Origin: Cognatiluteimonas profundi
GTDB lineage: Bacteria > Pseudomonadota > Gammaproteobacteria > Xanthomonadales > Xanthomonadaceae
Length of the DNA stretch: 64,000 bases
Assembly: GCF_009792795.1 (NCBI RefSeq)
Contig: NZ_VKHQ01000003.1
Location: 673,601-737,600 of the forward strand
Direction of reading: 5' to 3'
In this document: positions 26,215-36,550 of the stretch, piece after piece
How the letters are laid out: each line of letters begins with the position of its first letter
How positions within the stretch are numbered: position 1 is the first letter of the stretch
Program-made: the position numbers and the translations under genes
Notes under the pieces: generated by a model
The model's input: only the letters and a program-made list of their open reading frames with translations
What the model was told of the DNA's origin: nothing
Databases searched by the model: none

Positions 26215-27084
26215 ATGGCAGAAATCACTGCAACCCTGGTCAAGGAACTGCGCGAGCGCACCGGCGCCGGCATGATGGAATGCAAGAAGGCCCTGGTCGA
26301 AAACGCCGCCGACATCGAGGCGGCGGCCGACTGGCTGCGCAAGACCGGACTCGCCAAAGCCGACAAGAAAGCCAGCCGCGTCGCTGCCGAAGGCCGCATC
26401 GCCATGGCGCAGTCCGGCAACAATGCAGTCATCGTCGAAATCAACTCCGAGACCGATTTCGTGGCCAAGGACGCTGGCTTCCTGGCGTTTTCGGACGCGG
26501 TCGCGCAGGCTGCGCTGCAGGTCGACGACATCGATGCGCTCAAGGTCGCAAAGCTCGACGGCGGTTCCGTCGAGGACCTGCGTTCGGCATTGATCGCAAA
26601 GGTCGGCGAGAACGTGCAGGTGCGGCGCATGGCGCGCATGCAGAGCGACAACACCATCGGTGCCTACGTCCACGGCGGCCGCATCGGCGTGCTGATCGAA
26701 GTCAAGGGCGGAACCCCGGAGCTTGCGCGCGGCCTGGCGATGCACATCGCCGCAATGAACCCGCCGTACATCTCGCCGGCGCATGTTCCGGCCGACTTCG
26801 TCGCGCGCGAAAAGGAAATCGCACTGGCCCAGGTCAGGGACTCGGGCAAGCCCGCCGAGATCCTCGAGAAGATGATCTCCGGCAAGGTGGCGAAGACGGT
26901 TTCCGAAATCACGCTGACCGGCCAGCCGTACGTCATGGACACCAACCAGACCGTGGAGGCCGCGCTCAAGGCCGCCGGCGGCGCGCAAGTGCTGTCGTTC
27001 GTCCGCCTTGCCGTTGGCGAGGGCATCGAGAAGCAGGCTGACGATTTCGCGGCCGAAGTGATGAAGCAGGCCGGACTGGCCTGA
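26215..27084 (+). CDS. tsf: Elongation factor Ts
   Basis: A 289-residue guanine-nucleotide exchange factor for EF-Tu. The N-terminal UBA-like domain has the family signature [20 protein letters not shown], and the core has the second signature [15 protein letters not shown], whose Thr-Asp-Phe-Val contacts EF-Tu. The length is close to the 283 residues of the E. coli protein. GAGG lies 8 nt before the ATG. An intrinsic terminator follows 26 nt after the stop, separating this unit from pyrH. Confidence 0.97.
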   Translation: MAEITATLVKELRERTGAGMMECKKALVENAADIEAAADWLRKTGLAKADKKASRVAAEGRIAMAQSGNNAVIVEINSETDFVAKDAGFLAFSDAVAQAALQVDDIDALKVAKLDGGSVEDLRSALIAKVGENVQVRRMARMQSDNTIGAYVHGGRIGVLIEVKGGTPELARGLAMHIAAMNPPYISPAHVPADFVAREKEIALAQVRDSGKPAEILEKMISGKVAKTVSEITLTGQPYVMDTNQTVEAALKAAGGAQVLSFVRLAVGEGIEKQADDFAAEVMKQAGLA

Positions 27085-27110
27085 AGTCCCGCCCCAAGGC
27101 TGCAGACAGG

Positions 27111-27133
27111 ACCCGCGGAAACGCGGGTTTTTG
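27111..27133 (+). terminator. Intrinsic terminator after tsf
   Basis: Stem ACCCGCG (27111-27117) and CGCGGGT (27122-27128) with a GAAA tetraloop is followed by TTTTG. It is a compact rho-independent terminator on the plus strand that ends the rpsB-tsf transcript. Confidence 0.9.
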
Positions 27134-27144
27134 TTGTCCTGGCC

Positions 27145-27171
27145 TTGGTCGCCGGGGCCATCCGCTACAAT
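27145..27171 (+). promoter_or_regulatory. Candidate pyrH promoter
   Basis: TACAAT at 27166-27171 matches the -10 consensus at five of six positions. TTGGTC at 27145-27150 is a possible -35, but the 15-nt spacing is short. The position just after the tsf terminator makes a new transcription start here likely. Confidence 0.45.
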
Positions 27172-27196
27172 CGGCCGACCGCAATTGGAGCCCGCC

Positions 27197-27919
27197 ATGT
27201 CGCAACTCGCCTATCGCCGAATCGTGTTGAAGCTGTCCGGCGAGGCGCTGATGGGCGATGAGGATTACGGGATCGATCCCAAGGTCATCGGTCGACTGGC
27301 GCGCGAAGTGATCCAGGCGCAGCAGGCAGGCGCTGAAATCGCGCTGGTGGTGGGTGGCGGCAATATCTTCCGCGGTGCCGGCCTCGCCGCGGGTGGCATG
27401 GACCGCGTCACCGGCGACCAGATGGGAATGCTCGCCACCGTCATCAATGCGCTGGCGATGCAGGATGCCCTGGAAAAGCTCGGCGCCAAGGCGCGGGTCA
27501 TGAGCGCGATCAAGATCAACGACGTCTGCGAGGATTACATCCGTCGACGTGCGATCAGGCACCTCGAAAAAGGCCGGATCGTGATTTTCGCCGCGGGCAC
27601 GGGCAACCCCTTCTTCACCACCGATTCGGGCGCCGCGCTGCGGGCGATCGAGATCGGCGCGGACCTGCTGCTCAAGGCCACCAAGGTGGACGGCGTCTAC
27701 GACAAGGATCCGAAGAAATTCGCCGATGCCGTTCGCTTCGAGACGCTGGATTACGACGAAGTCCTCAGTCGCGACCTGCAGGTCATGGACACCGCTGCAT
27801 TCGCATTGTGCAGGGACAGCGATCTCCCCCTGCGCATTTTCGACATGGGCCAGCCCGGCGTGCTGCAACGGGTCCTGCGCGGCGAAAACATCGGCACCCT
27901 GGTCAAGGGTCGCGGCTAG
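27197..27919 (+). CDS. pyrH: UMP kinase
   Basis: A 240-residue hexameric bacterial UMP kinase of the amino-acid kinase fold; it phosphorylates UMP to [16 protein letters not shown] is the N-terminal phosphate-binding strand, [10 protein letters not shown] the Gly-rich loop, and [20 protein letters not shown] the ATP/UMP-binding signature. The length matches the E. coli enzyme. GGAG lies 7 nt before the ATG. UDP made here feeds UDP-sugar and lipid A precursors used by genes downstream in the same block. Confidence 0.97.
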   Translation: MSQLAYRRIVLKLSGEALMGDEDYGIDPKVIGRLAREVIQAQQAGAEIALVVGGGNIFRGAGLAAGGMDRVTGDQMGMLATVINALAMQDALEKLGAKARVMSAIKINDVCEDYIRRRAIRHLEKGRIVIFAAGTGNPFFTTDSGAALRAIEIGADLLLKATKVDGVYDKDPKKFADAVRFETLDYDEVLSRDLQVMDTAAFALCRDSDLPLRIFDMGQPGVLQRVLRGENIGTLVKGRG

Positions 27920-27932
27920 CGCGATCGTGCCT

Positions 27933-27949
27933 GCCCGGTTTTGCCGGGC
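27933..27949 (+). other. Short hairpin downstream of pyrH
   Basis: GCCCGG (27933-27938) pairs with CCGGGC (27944-27949) across a TTTTG loop. There is no U-tract, so it is not a standard terminator; it may stabilise the pyrH 3' end. Confidence 0.4.
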
Positions 27950-28007
27950 GCGTCGTTGCCGTTTTCCGGCCCAGGCCGCGGAAGACGGCCGATTCGCAGC
28001 CTTCGCT

Positions 28008-28013
28008 TATACT
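28008..28013 (+). promoter_or_regulatory. Candidate -10 element of frr
   Basis: TATACT at 28008-28013 matches the -10 consensus at five of six positions, 30 nt before the frr ATG. No clear -35 hexamer is present at normal spacing. Confidence 0.35.
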
Positions 28014-28042
28014 GATCCGATGCATTCGCTTCGGAGCCGGCC

Positions 28043-28600
28043 ATGATCAGCGACATCCAGAAAGACGCACAGGCGCGCATGAGCAAGAGCGTCGAAGCGC
28101 TTCGCCATGACCTGACCAAGGTGCGCACCGGCCGGGCGTCCACCGCGCTGGTCGACCACCTGAAAGTGAATTACTACGGCGCCGACATGCCCTTGACCCA
28201 GGTCGCCAGCATCGCCGTCACCGACGCGCGGACGCTGACGATCACTCCATGGGAAAAACAGATGGTGAGCCCGGTCGAGAAGGCCATCCTGGGCTCGGAC
28301 CTGGGCCTGACCCCCAACACCGCGGGCACCGTGATCCGGATCAACCTCCCGGCACTGACCGAGGAGCGCCGCAAGGAACTGTCCAAGCACGTCCATGGCG
28401 CCGGCGAAGACACCAAGGTCGCCATCCGCAACATCCGCCGTGACGCCAACCACCACGTCAAGGAACTGCTGAAGGACAAGCAGATCACCGAGGACGAATC
28501 GTCGCGCAGCGAGGCGGACATCCAGAAACTCACCGACAAGGCGATCAAGGACGTCGATGAAGTCGTGAAGGCGAAGGAACAGGAGTTGATGGCGGTCTGA
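28043..28600 (+). CDS. frr: Ribosome recycling factor
   Basis: A 185-residue two-domain protein that, with EF-G, splits post-termination ribosomes. The N-terminal half shows DIQKDAQARMSKSVEALRHDLTKVRTGRAS and the C-terminal half shows LPALTEERRKEL and the long helix with KEQELMAV. The length equals that of E. coli RRF. uppS begins 7 nt after the stop, so frr leads the uppS-cdsA-dxr-rseP run. Confidence 0.97.
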   Translation: MISDIQKDAQARMSKSVEALRHDLTKVRTGRASTALVDHLKVNYYGADMPLTQVASIAVTDARTLTITPWEKQMVSPVEKAILGSDLGLTPNTAGTVIRINLPALTEERRKELSKHVHGAGEDTKVAIRNIRRDANHHVKELLKDKQITEDESSRSEADIQKLTDKAIKDVDEVVKAKEQELMAV

Positions 28601-28607
28601 TCGTCGC

Positions 28608-29387
28608 ATGAGCACGCCGACGGGGCCCCGGATTCCACGACACCTTGCCGTCATCATGGACGGCAACGGTCGTTGGGCGCAGCAACGCCGACGACCGCGC
28701 GTGATCGGGCATCGTGCTGGCACGCGCGCGGTCAACCAGTGCATCGACTTCTGCATCGAGCAAGGCATCGAGGCACTGACGCTGTTCGCCTTCTCCAGCG
28801 AAAACTGGGGGCGTCCGCAGGACGAGGTCGGCGCCCTCATGAAGTTGTTCATGAACGCCCTGGACCGCGAAGTCGCCGAACTCGATCGGCGTGGCGTGCG
28901 CATCCGCTTCATCGGCGAGCGCGGGCGATTCAACGAGCAGATCCGCCAGCGCATGGATGCCGCCGAGCGCCTCACGCAGGGCAATTCGCGGCTGAACCTC
29001 GCCATCGCCGCCAGTTACGGCGGACGCCAGGACATCGCCGCCGCCGCGCGCGGATTGGCCGAGGACGTCGCGGCTGGCCGCCTGCAGCCCGCGGAGATCG
29101 ACGAACGCCTGTTCGCAAGCCGCGTCGCCCTGGCCGACCTGCCCCCGCCGGATCTGTTCATCCGGACCGGCGGCGACTTCCGGATCAGTAATTTCCTGCT
29201 GTGGCAACTCGCCTATACCGAGTTGTGGTTCACCGAGACGTTGTGGCCGGACCTCGATGCAGCCACACTGCGCTGCGCCCTGGAGGACTACGCCAGTCGC
29301 GAGCGCCGTTTCGGGCTGACGGGCGCCCAGCGCCCGGACAGTGATGCATCTGGCGCCGCTTTTCCCCCTGACGAGACTTCCGCATGA
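28608..29387 (+). CDS. uppS: Di-trans,poly-cis-undecaprenyl-diphosphate synthase
   Basis: A 259-residue cis-prenyltransferase that makes undecaprenyl diphosphate, the lipid carrier for peptidoglycan and O-antigen. The catalytic P-loop-like motif VIMDGNGRWAQQRRRPR lies near the N-terminus, with the metal-binding Asp in MDGNG. FAFSSENWGRP and RTGGDFRISNFLLWQLAYTELWF are the other signatures (usually GGExRxSNF; here Gly-Gly-Asp-Phe-Arg). The carrier may also serve the periplasmic glycosyltransferase in the first 12 kb. The stop overlaps the cdsA start. Confidence 0.95.
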   Translation: MSTPTGPRIPRHLAVIMDGNGRWAQQRRRPRVIGHRAGTRAVNQCIDFCIEQGIEALTLFAFSSENWGRPQDEVGALMKLFMNALDREVAELDRRGVRIRFIGERGRFNEQIRQRMDAAERLTQGNSRLNLAIAASYGGRQDIAAAARGLAEDVAAGRLQPAEIDERLFASRVALADLPPPDLFIRTGGDFRISNFLLWQLAYTELWFTETLWPDLDAATLRCALEDYASRERRFGLTGAQRPDSDASGAAFPPDETSA

Positions 29388-30223
29388 CCAAGACCCGCGT
29401 GCTCGCGGCGCTCGTGCTGACCCCATTCGCGATTGCGGCGATGCTGTGGCTTCCCACCGCATGGCTGCTGGCGCTGGTGGCAGTCGTGTTCCTCGCCGGG
29501 CTGTGGGAATGGTTCAAGCTGGCCGACGTCGACGACACGCTCGCGCGGACGATCCTGCTCGTGGTCAACCTGGCCTTGATGGTGGCGATCGTCTGGGCGT
29601 CGCGCCTGCCCGGCGGCGGGCTGTCCTATGTGCTGTTCAAGCTAGCCACGATGATCGGCGTGATCTGGTGGCTGCTGGCGGCGCTGTGGCTGAGTCGCTA
29701 CAAGTTCGCCTCCGACCACGATACGCACGCGCGCGTCTTCAAGCTCGCTGCCGGCACCCTGGCCATCATTCCAGCATGGTGCGCGGCGGCCTGGATCCAT
29801 GGCGACTCCAACCATGGGCACGGATGGCTCTTCGTCGCCGTGGCGCTGGTCTGGGCGGCGGATACCGGCGCGTATTTCGTCGGCCGTCATTATGGAAAGC
29901 GCAAACTGAGCCCGCGGATCAGTCCAAACAAGACCGTCGAGGGCTTGATCGGCGGGCTGGTGGCCGGCGTTGCGGTTGCCCTCGCATTCGCGCCGCTCGC
30001 AGGCGCTTCCGTGGCGCAACTGCCGGCTGTGGCGCTGGTCGCGGTCGTGGCGGTTGCGTTCTCGGTGGTTGGCGACCTGTTCGAAAGCCTGCTCAAGCGA
30101 CATGTCGGCGCCAAGGATTCGGGCGACCTGATTCCCGGCCATGGCGGCATCCTCGACCGCATCGATGGCGTCATCGCAGCCCTGCCGGTTTTTGCCCTTG
30201 GCAAGGCATGGCTGGGGTTTTGA
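29384..30223 (+). CDS. cdsA: Phosphatidate cytidylyltransferase
   Basis: A 279-residue integral membrane enzyme with about eight hydrophobic segments; it makes CDP-diacylglycerol from phosphatidate and CTP. The signature near the C-terminus, KRHVGAKDSGDLIPGHGG followed by ILDRID, carries the metal-binding Asp residues. GAYFVGRHYGKRKLSPRISPNKTVEG is the conserved middle motif. The start overlaps uppS as ATGA. Confidence 0.95.
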   Translation: MTKTRVLAALVLTPFAIAAMLWLPTAWLLALVAVVFLAGLWEWFKLADVDDTLARTILLVVNLALMVAIVWASRLPGGGLSYVLFKLATMIGVIWWLLAALWLSRYKFASDHDTHARVFKLAAGTLAIIPAWCAAAWIHGDSNHGHGWLFVAVALVWAADTGAYFVGRHYGKRKLSPRISPNKTVEGLIGGLVAGVAVALAFAPLAGASVAQLPAVALVAVVAVAFSVVGDLFESLLKRHVGAKDSGDLIPGHGGILDRIDGVIAALPVFALGKAWLGF

Positions 30224-30306
30224 ACCGACGGACGCAACAGGTGAGCTGACGTCCATCGCCCCATTGCGTCACGCCGCATCGCCTTTCAACGGAAATCCAC
30301 CACGTC

Positions 30307-31533
30307 TTGAGCAATACGACGCTTCCCCGCCGCATCGCAGTGCTTGGCGCAACCGGATCCATCGGTTCGTCGGCCTTGGATGTCATCGCGCGAAATCCCG
30401 ACCGCCTGCGTCCGGCATTGCTGGCCGCGGGCAGCAACGTGGATGGCCTGCTCGCGTTGTGCCGGACGCATGCGCCCGACCATGCAGTGATCGCCGACCA
30501 GTCCGCGTACGCCCGCCTGCGCGACGGCCTTCGCGAGGCCGGCCTGGCCACGCAGCCCCACGCCGGCGACCCTGCATTGGTGCAACTGGTTGCCAGCGAG
30601 GCCTGCGATACCGTGGTCGCGGCCATCGTCGGTGCAGCGGGACTGACTTCGACGATGGCAGCGGCCAATGCCGGCAAGCGGTTGCTGCTGGCCAACAAGG
30701 AGTCGCTGGTACTGGCTGGCGAGTTGCTGACCGCCGCCGCCCGCGCCGCCGGATCCCGCATCATCCCGATCGACAGCGAGCACAATGCGATCTTCCAGTG
30801 CCTGCCCGCCGCCGATGCGCGCAGCGGTCTGCGGCGGATCGTGCTGACCGCATCGGGCGGTCCGTTCCGCGGACGCCGTCGCAGCCAGCTTTGCGATGTG
30901 ACGCCAGCGCAGGCCGTGGCGCATCCGAAATGGTCGATGGGCGCGAAGATTTCGGTGGATTCGGCCACGTTGATGAACAAGGGGCTGGAAGTCATCGAAG
31001 CCCACCACCTGTTCGATCTCCCGGGCGACCGCATCGACGTCCTCGTCCACCCGCAAAGCCTCGTGCACTCGATGGTCGAATTCATCGACGGTTCGACGCT
31101 GGCGCAGCTGGGACTTCCGGACATGCGCACGGCGCTGGCCGTGGGTTTTGCATGGCCGCAGCGCATCGAGTCGGGCGTCAAGGGACTGGATCTCGCCGCC
31201 AGCGGACGCCTGGATTTCGAGCCGCCCGATCTCGATGCGTTTCCCTGCCTGTCGCTCGCCTACGGCGCGCTGGCCACCGGCGGTACCGCGCCTGCCGTCC
31301 TCAATGCCGCCAACGAAATCGCCGTCGCTGCATTCCTGCAGGGACGCATCGATTTCCTGCGCATCGCCGAACTCGTCGAAGACACGCTCGCAGCCATCCC
31401 CGCTGTCGCGGCAGACTCCCTGGACGCATTGCTGGACGCGGACGCGCGATCGCGCCTGCACGCCGACAGCATCATCTCCAGCGATCGCGCCCGCGGGTTC
31501 CGCCGCCAGCCTGATGGATCCCGCGCCGCATGA
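30307..31533 (+). CDS. dxr: 1-deoxy-D-xylulose 5-phosphate reductoisomerase
   Basis: A 408-residue enzyme of the MEP isoprenoid pathway that converts DXP to MEP using [24 protein letters not shown] is the NADPH-binding Rossmann turn, [13 protein letters not shown] the central loop, and [13 protein letters not shown] and [20 protein letters not shown] bind metal and substrate. The start is TTG at 30307; the next in-frame ATG lies well inside the protein. It lies 83 nt after cdsA and overlaps rseP by 4 nt. Confidence 0.94.
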   Translation: MSNTTLPRRIAVLGATGSIGSSALDVIARNPDRLRPALLAAGSNVDGLLALCRTHAPDHAVIADQSAYARLRDGLREAGLATQPHAGDPALVQLVASEACDTVVAAIVGAAGLTSTMAAANAGKRLLLANKESLVLAGELLTAAARAAGSRIIPIDSEHNAIFQCLPAADARSGLRRIVLTASGGPFRGRRRSQLCDVTPAQAVAHPKWSMGAKISVDSATLMNKGLEVIEAHHLFDLPGDRIDVLVHPQSLVHSMVEFIDGSTLAQLGLPDMRTALAVGFAWPQRIESGVKGLDLAASGRLDFEPPDLDAFPCLSLAYGALATGGTAPAVLNAANEIAVAAFLQGRIDFLRIAELVEDTLAAIPAVAADSLDALLDADARSRLHADSIISSDRARGFRRQPDGSRAA

Positions 31534-32879
31534 GCAATTTCTTCGGATCCGTGTGGTGGATGATCGTCAGCCTCGGCGTGCTGGTGACATTCCATGAGTT
31601 CGGGCACTTCTGGGTCGCGCGCCGATTCGGGGTGAAGGTGCTGCGCTTTTCCGTCGGCTTCGGGCGACCGCTGTGGATGCGGCGCGGCAGCGACGGCACC
31701 GAATTCGCCATCGCGGCCATTCCGCTCGGCGGCTACGTGAAGATGCTCGACGAGCGCGAAGGCGAGGTCGCGGCGGCCGACCTTCCACAGGCGTTCAACC
31801 GGCAATCGGTCGGGCGCAGGATCCTGATCGTCGCGGCGGGTCCTTTCGCCAACCTCCTGCTCTGTGTCGCCCTGTTGTGGGGCATGTTCGTGATCGGGCG
31901 CCCCGATTACGCGCCGGTGATCGGCCACGTCGAGGGCATTGCGGCGCGCGCGCAACTCGAGGCCGGTGACACGATCCTTGCGGTCGGGGACAGGAAGACG
32001 CCAACCTGGAGCGAAGCCGCGCTGGCATTGGCCACCGCGGCAATGGACCGCGAGGATGTGCCGGTCCGAGTCCGCAGCGCCGGCCAGCAGGAATCCGTGC
32101 ATACGCTTGAGCTCTCCAGCCTGCCGGCGGGCTCCGATGAGCAGCACGCGATGCAGGCGGTCGGACTGACGCCCCGGCACCAGCTGCTCAAGCCGGTCGT
32201 GGGCCGGATCGAGCCAGGCTCCGCTGCGTGGGGCGTGCTGGCCGAAGGCGACCAGATCACCGCCATCGACGGCAGGCCGGTGCCGTCCTTCGACGACATC
32301 GGCCCGCTCGTGCAACAGGTCGGCGCCCGCGCGGCGATGATCGAGGTCCAGCGCGACGGTGACCGGCTGGCGCTGGAAATCACCCCCCGGCAGCGCACGG
32401 ATCCACAACGCGGGCGCTACTGGGCGCTGGGAATCGGCCCGCAACCGGGCCAGGCGCCTGCTTATGACGCCCGGCTGCAGTTCGGCCCGGTCGCCGCCGT
32501 GCCGGCCGCCCTGGAGGAAACCTGGAAACTGGGCAGCGACTCGGTTGCCATGATCGGGCGCCTGGTCAGCGGCCACGCTTCGGCGGGGAATGTCTCCGGC
32601 CCGATCACGATCGCCCGTTACGCCAACGCGTCAGCCCAGCTGGGGCCGGCGTGGTTCCTGAACTTTCTGGCCCTGATGTCGCTCAGTCTTGCGATCATCA
32701 ACATCCTGCCGATCCCCGTCTTGGACGGCGGCCACCTGCTGTATTACCTTATCGAGCTGGCCAAAGGCAGCCCGTTGAGCGAACGCGCGATGGCGGCGGG
32801 ACAATACATCGGGCTGGCGCTGCTGGCCGGCCTGATGGGCCTGGCGTTCTACAACGATATCCTGCAACTGCTGCGCTGA
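31530..32879 (+). CDS. rseP: Site-2 intramembrane metalloprotease RseP
   Basis: A 449-residue S2P-family protease. The zinc motif HEFGH is at 22-26 in the first membrane helix, and the third ligand is in [14 protein letters not shown] near the C-terminus. Two PDZ domains lie between (around 120-200 and 205-290; [24 protein letters not shown] is the second carboxylate loop). RseP makes the second cut in anti-sigma factor RseA under envelope stress and degrades remnant signal peptides. Its position just before bamA is conserved. Confidence 0.95.
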   Translation: MSNFFGSVWWMIVSLGVLVTFHEFGHFWVARRFGVKVLRFSVGFGRPLWMRRGSDGTEFAIAAIPLGGYVKMLDEREGEVAAADLPQAFNRQSVGRRILIVAAGPFANLLLCVALLWGMFVIGRPDYAPVIGHVEGIAARAQLEAGDTILAVGDRKTPTWSEAALALATAAMDREDVPVRVRSAGQQESVHTLELSSLPAGSDEQHAMQAVGLTPRHQLLKPVVGRIEPGSAAWGVLAEGDQITAIDGRPVPSFDDIGPLVQQVGARAAMIEVQRDGDRLALEITPRQRTDPQRGRYWALGIGPQPGQAPAYDARLQFGPVAAVPAALEETWKLGSDSVAMIGRLVSGHASAGNVSGPITIARYANASAQLGPAWFLNFLALMSLSLAIINILPIPVLDGGHLLYYLIELAKGSPLSERAMAAGQYIGLALLAGLMGLAFYNDILQLLR

Positions 32880-32952
32880 CCCGACTCCCAGCCAGCAAGT
32901 CCGCCCGTCGCGAGACACATCGCGCGGGCACACATCTCAATTGGACGTACTG

Positions 32953-35490
32953 ATGACGCGAATGCCCGCCCGCCGCCTGCTTGTCCTTGCCCTTGCCACG
33001 GCGTTGTCGCCGGCTCCGGCGCTCACCGCGATGGCGCAGTCGGCCAATCCCTTCGTGCCCCAGAGCGCACCGCAGGTGGCCGAACCGGTCACCCTGCCCG
33101 CTCCGCCGGAGGCGTTCACGGTCAGCGACATCCGCGTCGACGGCCTGCAGCGGATTTCGGCGGGAACGGTATTCACCTACCTGCCCATCGAGCGTGGCGA
33201 CACGGTCGACCAGACCAGGATCGCCGAGGGCATCCGCGCCCTGTACAAGACCGGCTTCTTCGAGGACGTCAGGATGGGTCGCCAGGGCAACATCCTGGTG
33301 GTCACGCTGGTCGAGCGACCGGCAATCAACAAGCTGACGCTGGACGGCAACAAGGACATCAAGACCGAGGACCTGGAGAAGGGCCTGAAGGACATCGGCC
33401 TTGCCGAAGGCGACACCTTCGACCGACTCAGCCTGGACCGCGTCACCCAGGAACTCACCCGGCAGTACAACAACCGCGGCAAGTACAACGTCGAGATCAC
33501 GCCGGCCGTGGCCCGGCTCGATCGCAACCGGGTGGACGTCATCATCCACGTCAAGGAAGGCAAGCCCGCCAAGATCCGGCACATCAACCTGATCGGCAAC
33601 GAGCAGTACAAGCAGAAGGAAATCGTCGACCAGTGGGAGTCGCAGGAGAGCAACTGGCTGAGCTGGTACCGCCGCGACGACCAGTACTCGCGCGAAAAAC
33701 TCACCGGTGACCTCGAGAAGCTCAACGAGTTCTACCTCGATCGCGGTTACATCGACTTCAGCGTCGACAACACGCAGGTCGCGATCAGCCCCGACAAGCG
33801 CGACATGTTCATCACCGCCGGCCTGACCGAAGGCCAGAAGTACACGGTATCGGACGTGAAGGTCACCGGCGACACCGTCATCGCGAAGGCCTCGATCGAG
33901 AAGATGCTGCTGGTCAAGCCGGGCCAGGTGTTCTCGCGGAAGCTGCTCGAACTGACCTCCGATTCGATCACCGCGACGCTGGGCAACATCGGCTATGCGT
34001 TCGCGCAGGTCAATGCGATCCCCGAACTCGACCGCGACAAGCGCACCGTCGCCATCAACCTGCAGGTCGTGCCCGGCCCGCGCGTCAACGTGCGTCGCAT
34101 CGTGTTCAAGGGCAATACCAGCACGGCCGATGAAGTGCTGCGTCGCGAGATGCGCCAGTTCGAAGGCGCGTGGTACTCGCAGGCCGCGATCGACCGCTCG
34201 AAGATCCGCCTGCAACGACTGGGCTTCTTCGAGAGCGTCGATGTCGAAAACCAGCCGGTGGCCGGCACCAACGACCAGGTCGACGTCGTCTACACCGTCA
34301 AGGAGACGACGTCCGGCAGCTTCACCTTCGGCCTGGGCTTCTCCCAGCTCGCCGGACTGACCACGTCGATCCAGCTGTCGCAGAACAACTTCCTCGGCAC
34401 CGGCAACCAGGTCTCGGTGGAAGCCGAGCGCAACGTCTACCTGCAACGCTATTCGTTCTCGTTCCTGAATCCCTATTTCACCGACGAGGGCATGTCGCTC
34501 GGTTACAACCTTGCCTATCGGGAATTCGACAACTCCAACTTCAACACCGCGGCGTTCTCCAGCACCAACGCCTCGGCCCAGGTCGTACTCGGCCTGCCGA
34601 TCACCGAAACCGACACGGTGTCGGCGATGTTCGGCATCGACAGCAACCAGATCAATGTATTCCCGGGCTCCACCCCGCCTTCGATCATCGATTACATCGA
34701 TGCCCTCGGGCAGCGCACGTTCCATTCCTGGCGCTCCCAGCTGGCGTGGGCGCGTGACACCCGGAACGACTACTTCACCCCGACGCGCGGCACCTTCCAG
34801 CGCATCTCGGCGGAAATCACGCTTCCAGGCTCGACCGTCGAGTACTACAAGCTCAACTACGACTTCTCGAAGTTCTGGCCGATCTCGCGCTCGTTGGTGC
34901 TCAATACCCGGGTGAGCCTGGGTTACGGCAACAGCTACGGCAGCGCCGTCACCCGCGATGTCTGCTACACCGCGGGCAGCCTGCAGGACACCGACAACAA
35001 TCCCAGCACGCCGCCAGTGTTCGTCCCCGGGCCGGCTCCCAGCGACCCCTGCATTCCGGGGACGTCCCCTGATTACGTCAGGACGCTCACGGCTGACGGC
35101 CTGCCGTTCTTCGAGAACTTCTATGCCGGCGGCACGCGCTCGGTGCGCGGCTTCCGCGACAACACCCTGGGCCCGCGCGAAGGCTTCACGCCGACGAGCA
35201 CGTTCAAGCAGCCTCTCGGTGGCGCGGTGAAGACGACCGGCTCGGTCGAGGTCTTCTTCCCGAACCTGATCAAGAGCCCGTCGGCACGCGTCTCGGCGTT
35301 CGTGGACTTCGGCAACGTCTTCGCGAACACGACGGCGTTCAGCGCCAACCAACTGCGCGCGTCGGCCGGTGTCGCCGTGCTGTGGCGCGCGCCGGTCGGC
35401 CCGATCTCGATCAGCTACGCGTTCCCGATCCGCAAGGAACCCGGCGACGAGATCGAGCGCCTGCAGTTCACATTCGGCGGCGCCTTCTGA
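32953..35490 (+). CDS. bamA: Outer membrane protein assembly factor BamA
   Basis: An 845-residue Omp85 protein. A signal peptide of about 30 residues ends at AMA|QSAN. Five POTRA domains follow (roughly 38-430; VSDIRVDGLQRISAGTVFTYLPI is the first). The C-terminal 16-stranded barrel includes the lid motif YAGGTRSVRGFRDNTLGP, and the protein ends in a Phe (RLQFTFGGAF), the outer-membrane insertion signal. BamA inserts beta-barrel proteins. The ATG at 32953 is chosen over the TTG at 32941 because the n-region and hydrophobic core start there. skp, which follows bamA in E. coli, is not present; lpxD starts 22 nt later. Confidence 0.96.
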   Translation: MTRMPARRLLVLALATALSPAPALTAMAQSANPFVPQSAPQVAEPVTLPAPPEAFTVSDIRVDGLQRISAGTVFTYLPIERGDTVDQTRIAEGIRALYKTGFFEDVRMGRQGNILVVTLVERPAINKLTLDGNKDIKTEDLEKGLKDIGLAEGDTFDRLSLDRVTQELTRQYNNRGKYNVEITPAVARLDRNRVDVIIHVKEGKPAKIRHINLIGNEQYKQKEIVDQWESQESNWLSWYRRDDQYSREKLTGDLEKLNEFYLDRGYIDFSVDNTQVAISPDKRDMFITAGLTEGQKYTVSDVKVTGDTVIAKASIEKMLLVKPGQVFSRKLLELTSDSITATLGNIGYAFAQVNAIPELDRDKRTVAINLQVVPGPRVNVRRIVFKGNTSTADEVLRREMRQFEGAWYSQAAIDRSKIRLQRLGFFESVDVENQPVAGTNDQVDVVYTVKETTSGSFTFGLGFSQLAGLTTSIQLSQNNFLGTGNQVSVEAERNVYLQRYSFSFLNPYFTDEGMSLGYNLAYREFDNSNFNTAAFSSTNASAQVVLGLPITETDTVSAMFGIDSNQINVFPGSTPPSIIDYIDALGQRTFHSWRSQLAWARDTRNDYFTPTRGTFQRISAEITLPGSTVEYYKLNYDFSKFWPISRSLVLNTRVSLGYGNSYGSAVTRDVCYTAGSLQDTDNNPSTPPVFVPGPAPSDPCIPGTSPDYVRTLTADGLPFFENFYAGGTRSVRGFRDNTLGPREGFTPTSTFKQPLGGAVKTTGSVEVFFPNLIKSPSARVSAFVDFGNVFANTTAFSANQLRASAGVAVLWRAPVGPISISYAFPIRKEPGDEIERLQFTFGGAF

Positions 35491-35512
35491 GGGCGCCCCG
35501 GACGACGCCATC

Positions 35513-36550
35513 GTGAACCAGGCCAACGCGACGCACACGGCCGCGCAACTCGCATCGCGGTTCGGCCTCGCGCTGCACGGCGACGGCGAGGCGGGCGTAT
35601 CCGGCGTCGCCACGCTCGCCGGCGCGCGGGCTGACCAGTTGTCATTCCTGGCCAACCCGCGCTACCGATCGCAACTTGCCGAGACGGCGGCTGGCATCGT
35701 GATCATGCGGGCCGAGGACGCAATCGGTTACGCGCGCACCGCCTTGCTTGCCGACGACCCGTACTCCGCGTTCGCGCGCGTGTCGGCATTGTTCGACACC
35801 GCTGAGCCGTTCGAACCGGGCATCCATCCCAATGCGGTGGTGCACGCCACTGCCGTCGTGGATCCTGCCGCCCGGATCGAAGCTTTCGTCAGCATCGGCG
35901 CCCGCTCGCGGATCGACGCGCACGCGGTCGTCGGGCCCGGCTGCGTGGTCGGCGAGGACTGCATCATCGGCGACGGCTGTTCGCTCGGCGCCCGCGTCAC
36001 GCTCGTCAAGCGCGTGCGACTGGGCAAGCGTGTCCTGATCCATCCCGGCGCGGTGCTGGGTGCCGATGGCTTCGGACTCGCGATGGCGGGTGGCCGCTGG
36101 ATCAAGGTGCCGCAATTGGGCGGCGTGCTGGTCGGCGACGATTGCGAGATTGGCGCCAACACCACCATCGACCGCGGCGCGCTCGAGGACACGGTGCTCG
36201 AAGACGACGTCCGCCTGGACAACCAGATCCAGATCGGCCACAACGCGCATATCGGCGCCCACACCGCGATGGCCGGCTGCTCGGCGGTCGCCGGCAGCGC
36301 GCGCATTGGCCGCTATTGCCTGATTGGCGGTGGCGCCGGCGTGCTGGGCCACCTGGAGTTGTGCGACCGCGTTGTCGTGACCGCGATGACGCTGGTCACC
36401 CACTCCATCCGCGAGCCTGGCGAGTATTCCTCGGGCACGCCTTTGATGGACAATCGCAGTTGGCGCAGGAGCGCTGCCCGTTTCCGGCAACTGGACAAGC
36501 TCGCGCGACGCATGGGCAGCCATACGCCCGACGACAAGGACCCGGAATGA
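35513..36550 (+). CDS. lpxD: UDP-3-O-(3-hydroxyacyl)glucosamine N-acyltransferase
   Basis: A 345-residue trimeric left-handed beta-helix enzyme that adds the N-linked hydroxyacyl chain of lipid A. The N-terminal uridine-binding domain includes the strand LSFLANPRYRSQL. Hexapeptide repeats run from about 100 to 300, with the catalytic His in QIGHNAHIGAHTAMAGCSAVAG. The start is GTG at 35513 (VNQANATHTAAQLASRFG) without a strong ribosome-binding site, so expression may depend on the upstream message. The stop overlaps fabZ as ATGA. Confidence 0.95.
   Translation: MNQANATHTAAQLASRFGLALHGDGEAGVSGVATLAGARADQLSFLANPRYRSQLAETAAGIVIMRAEDAIGYARTALLADDPYSAFARVSALFDTAEPFEPGIHPNAVVHATAVVDPAARIEAFVSIGARSRIDAHAVVGPGCVVGEDCIIGDGCSLGARVTLVKRVRLGKRVLIHPGAVLGADGFGLAMAGGRWIKVPQLGGVLVGDDCEIGANTTIDRGALEDTVLEDDVRLDNQIQIGHNAHIGAHTAMAGCSAVAGSARIGRYCLIGGGAGVLGHLELCDRVVVTAMTLVTHSIREPGEYSSGTPLMDNRSWRRSAARFRQLDKLARRMGSHTPDDKDPE

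Noticed and set aside
24925-27198. A 757-codon minus-strand frame opposite rpsB and tsf
   Set aside because: Antisense to ribosomal genes; no signature and no ribosome-binding site.
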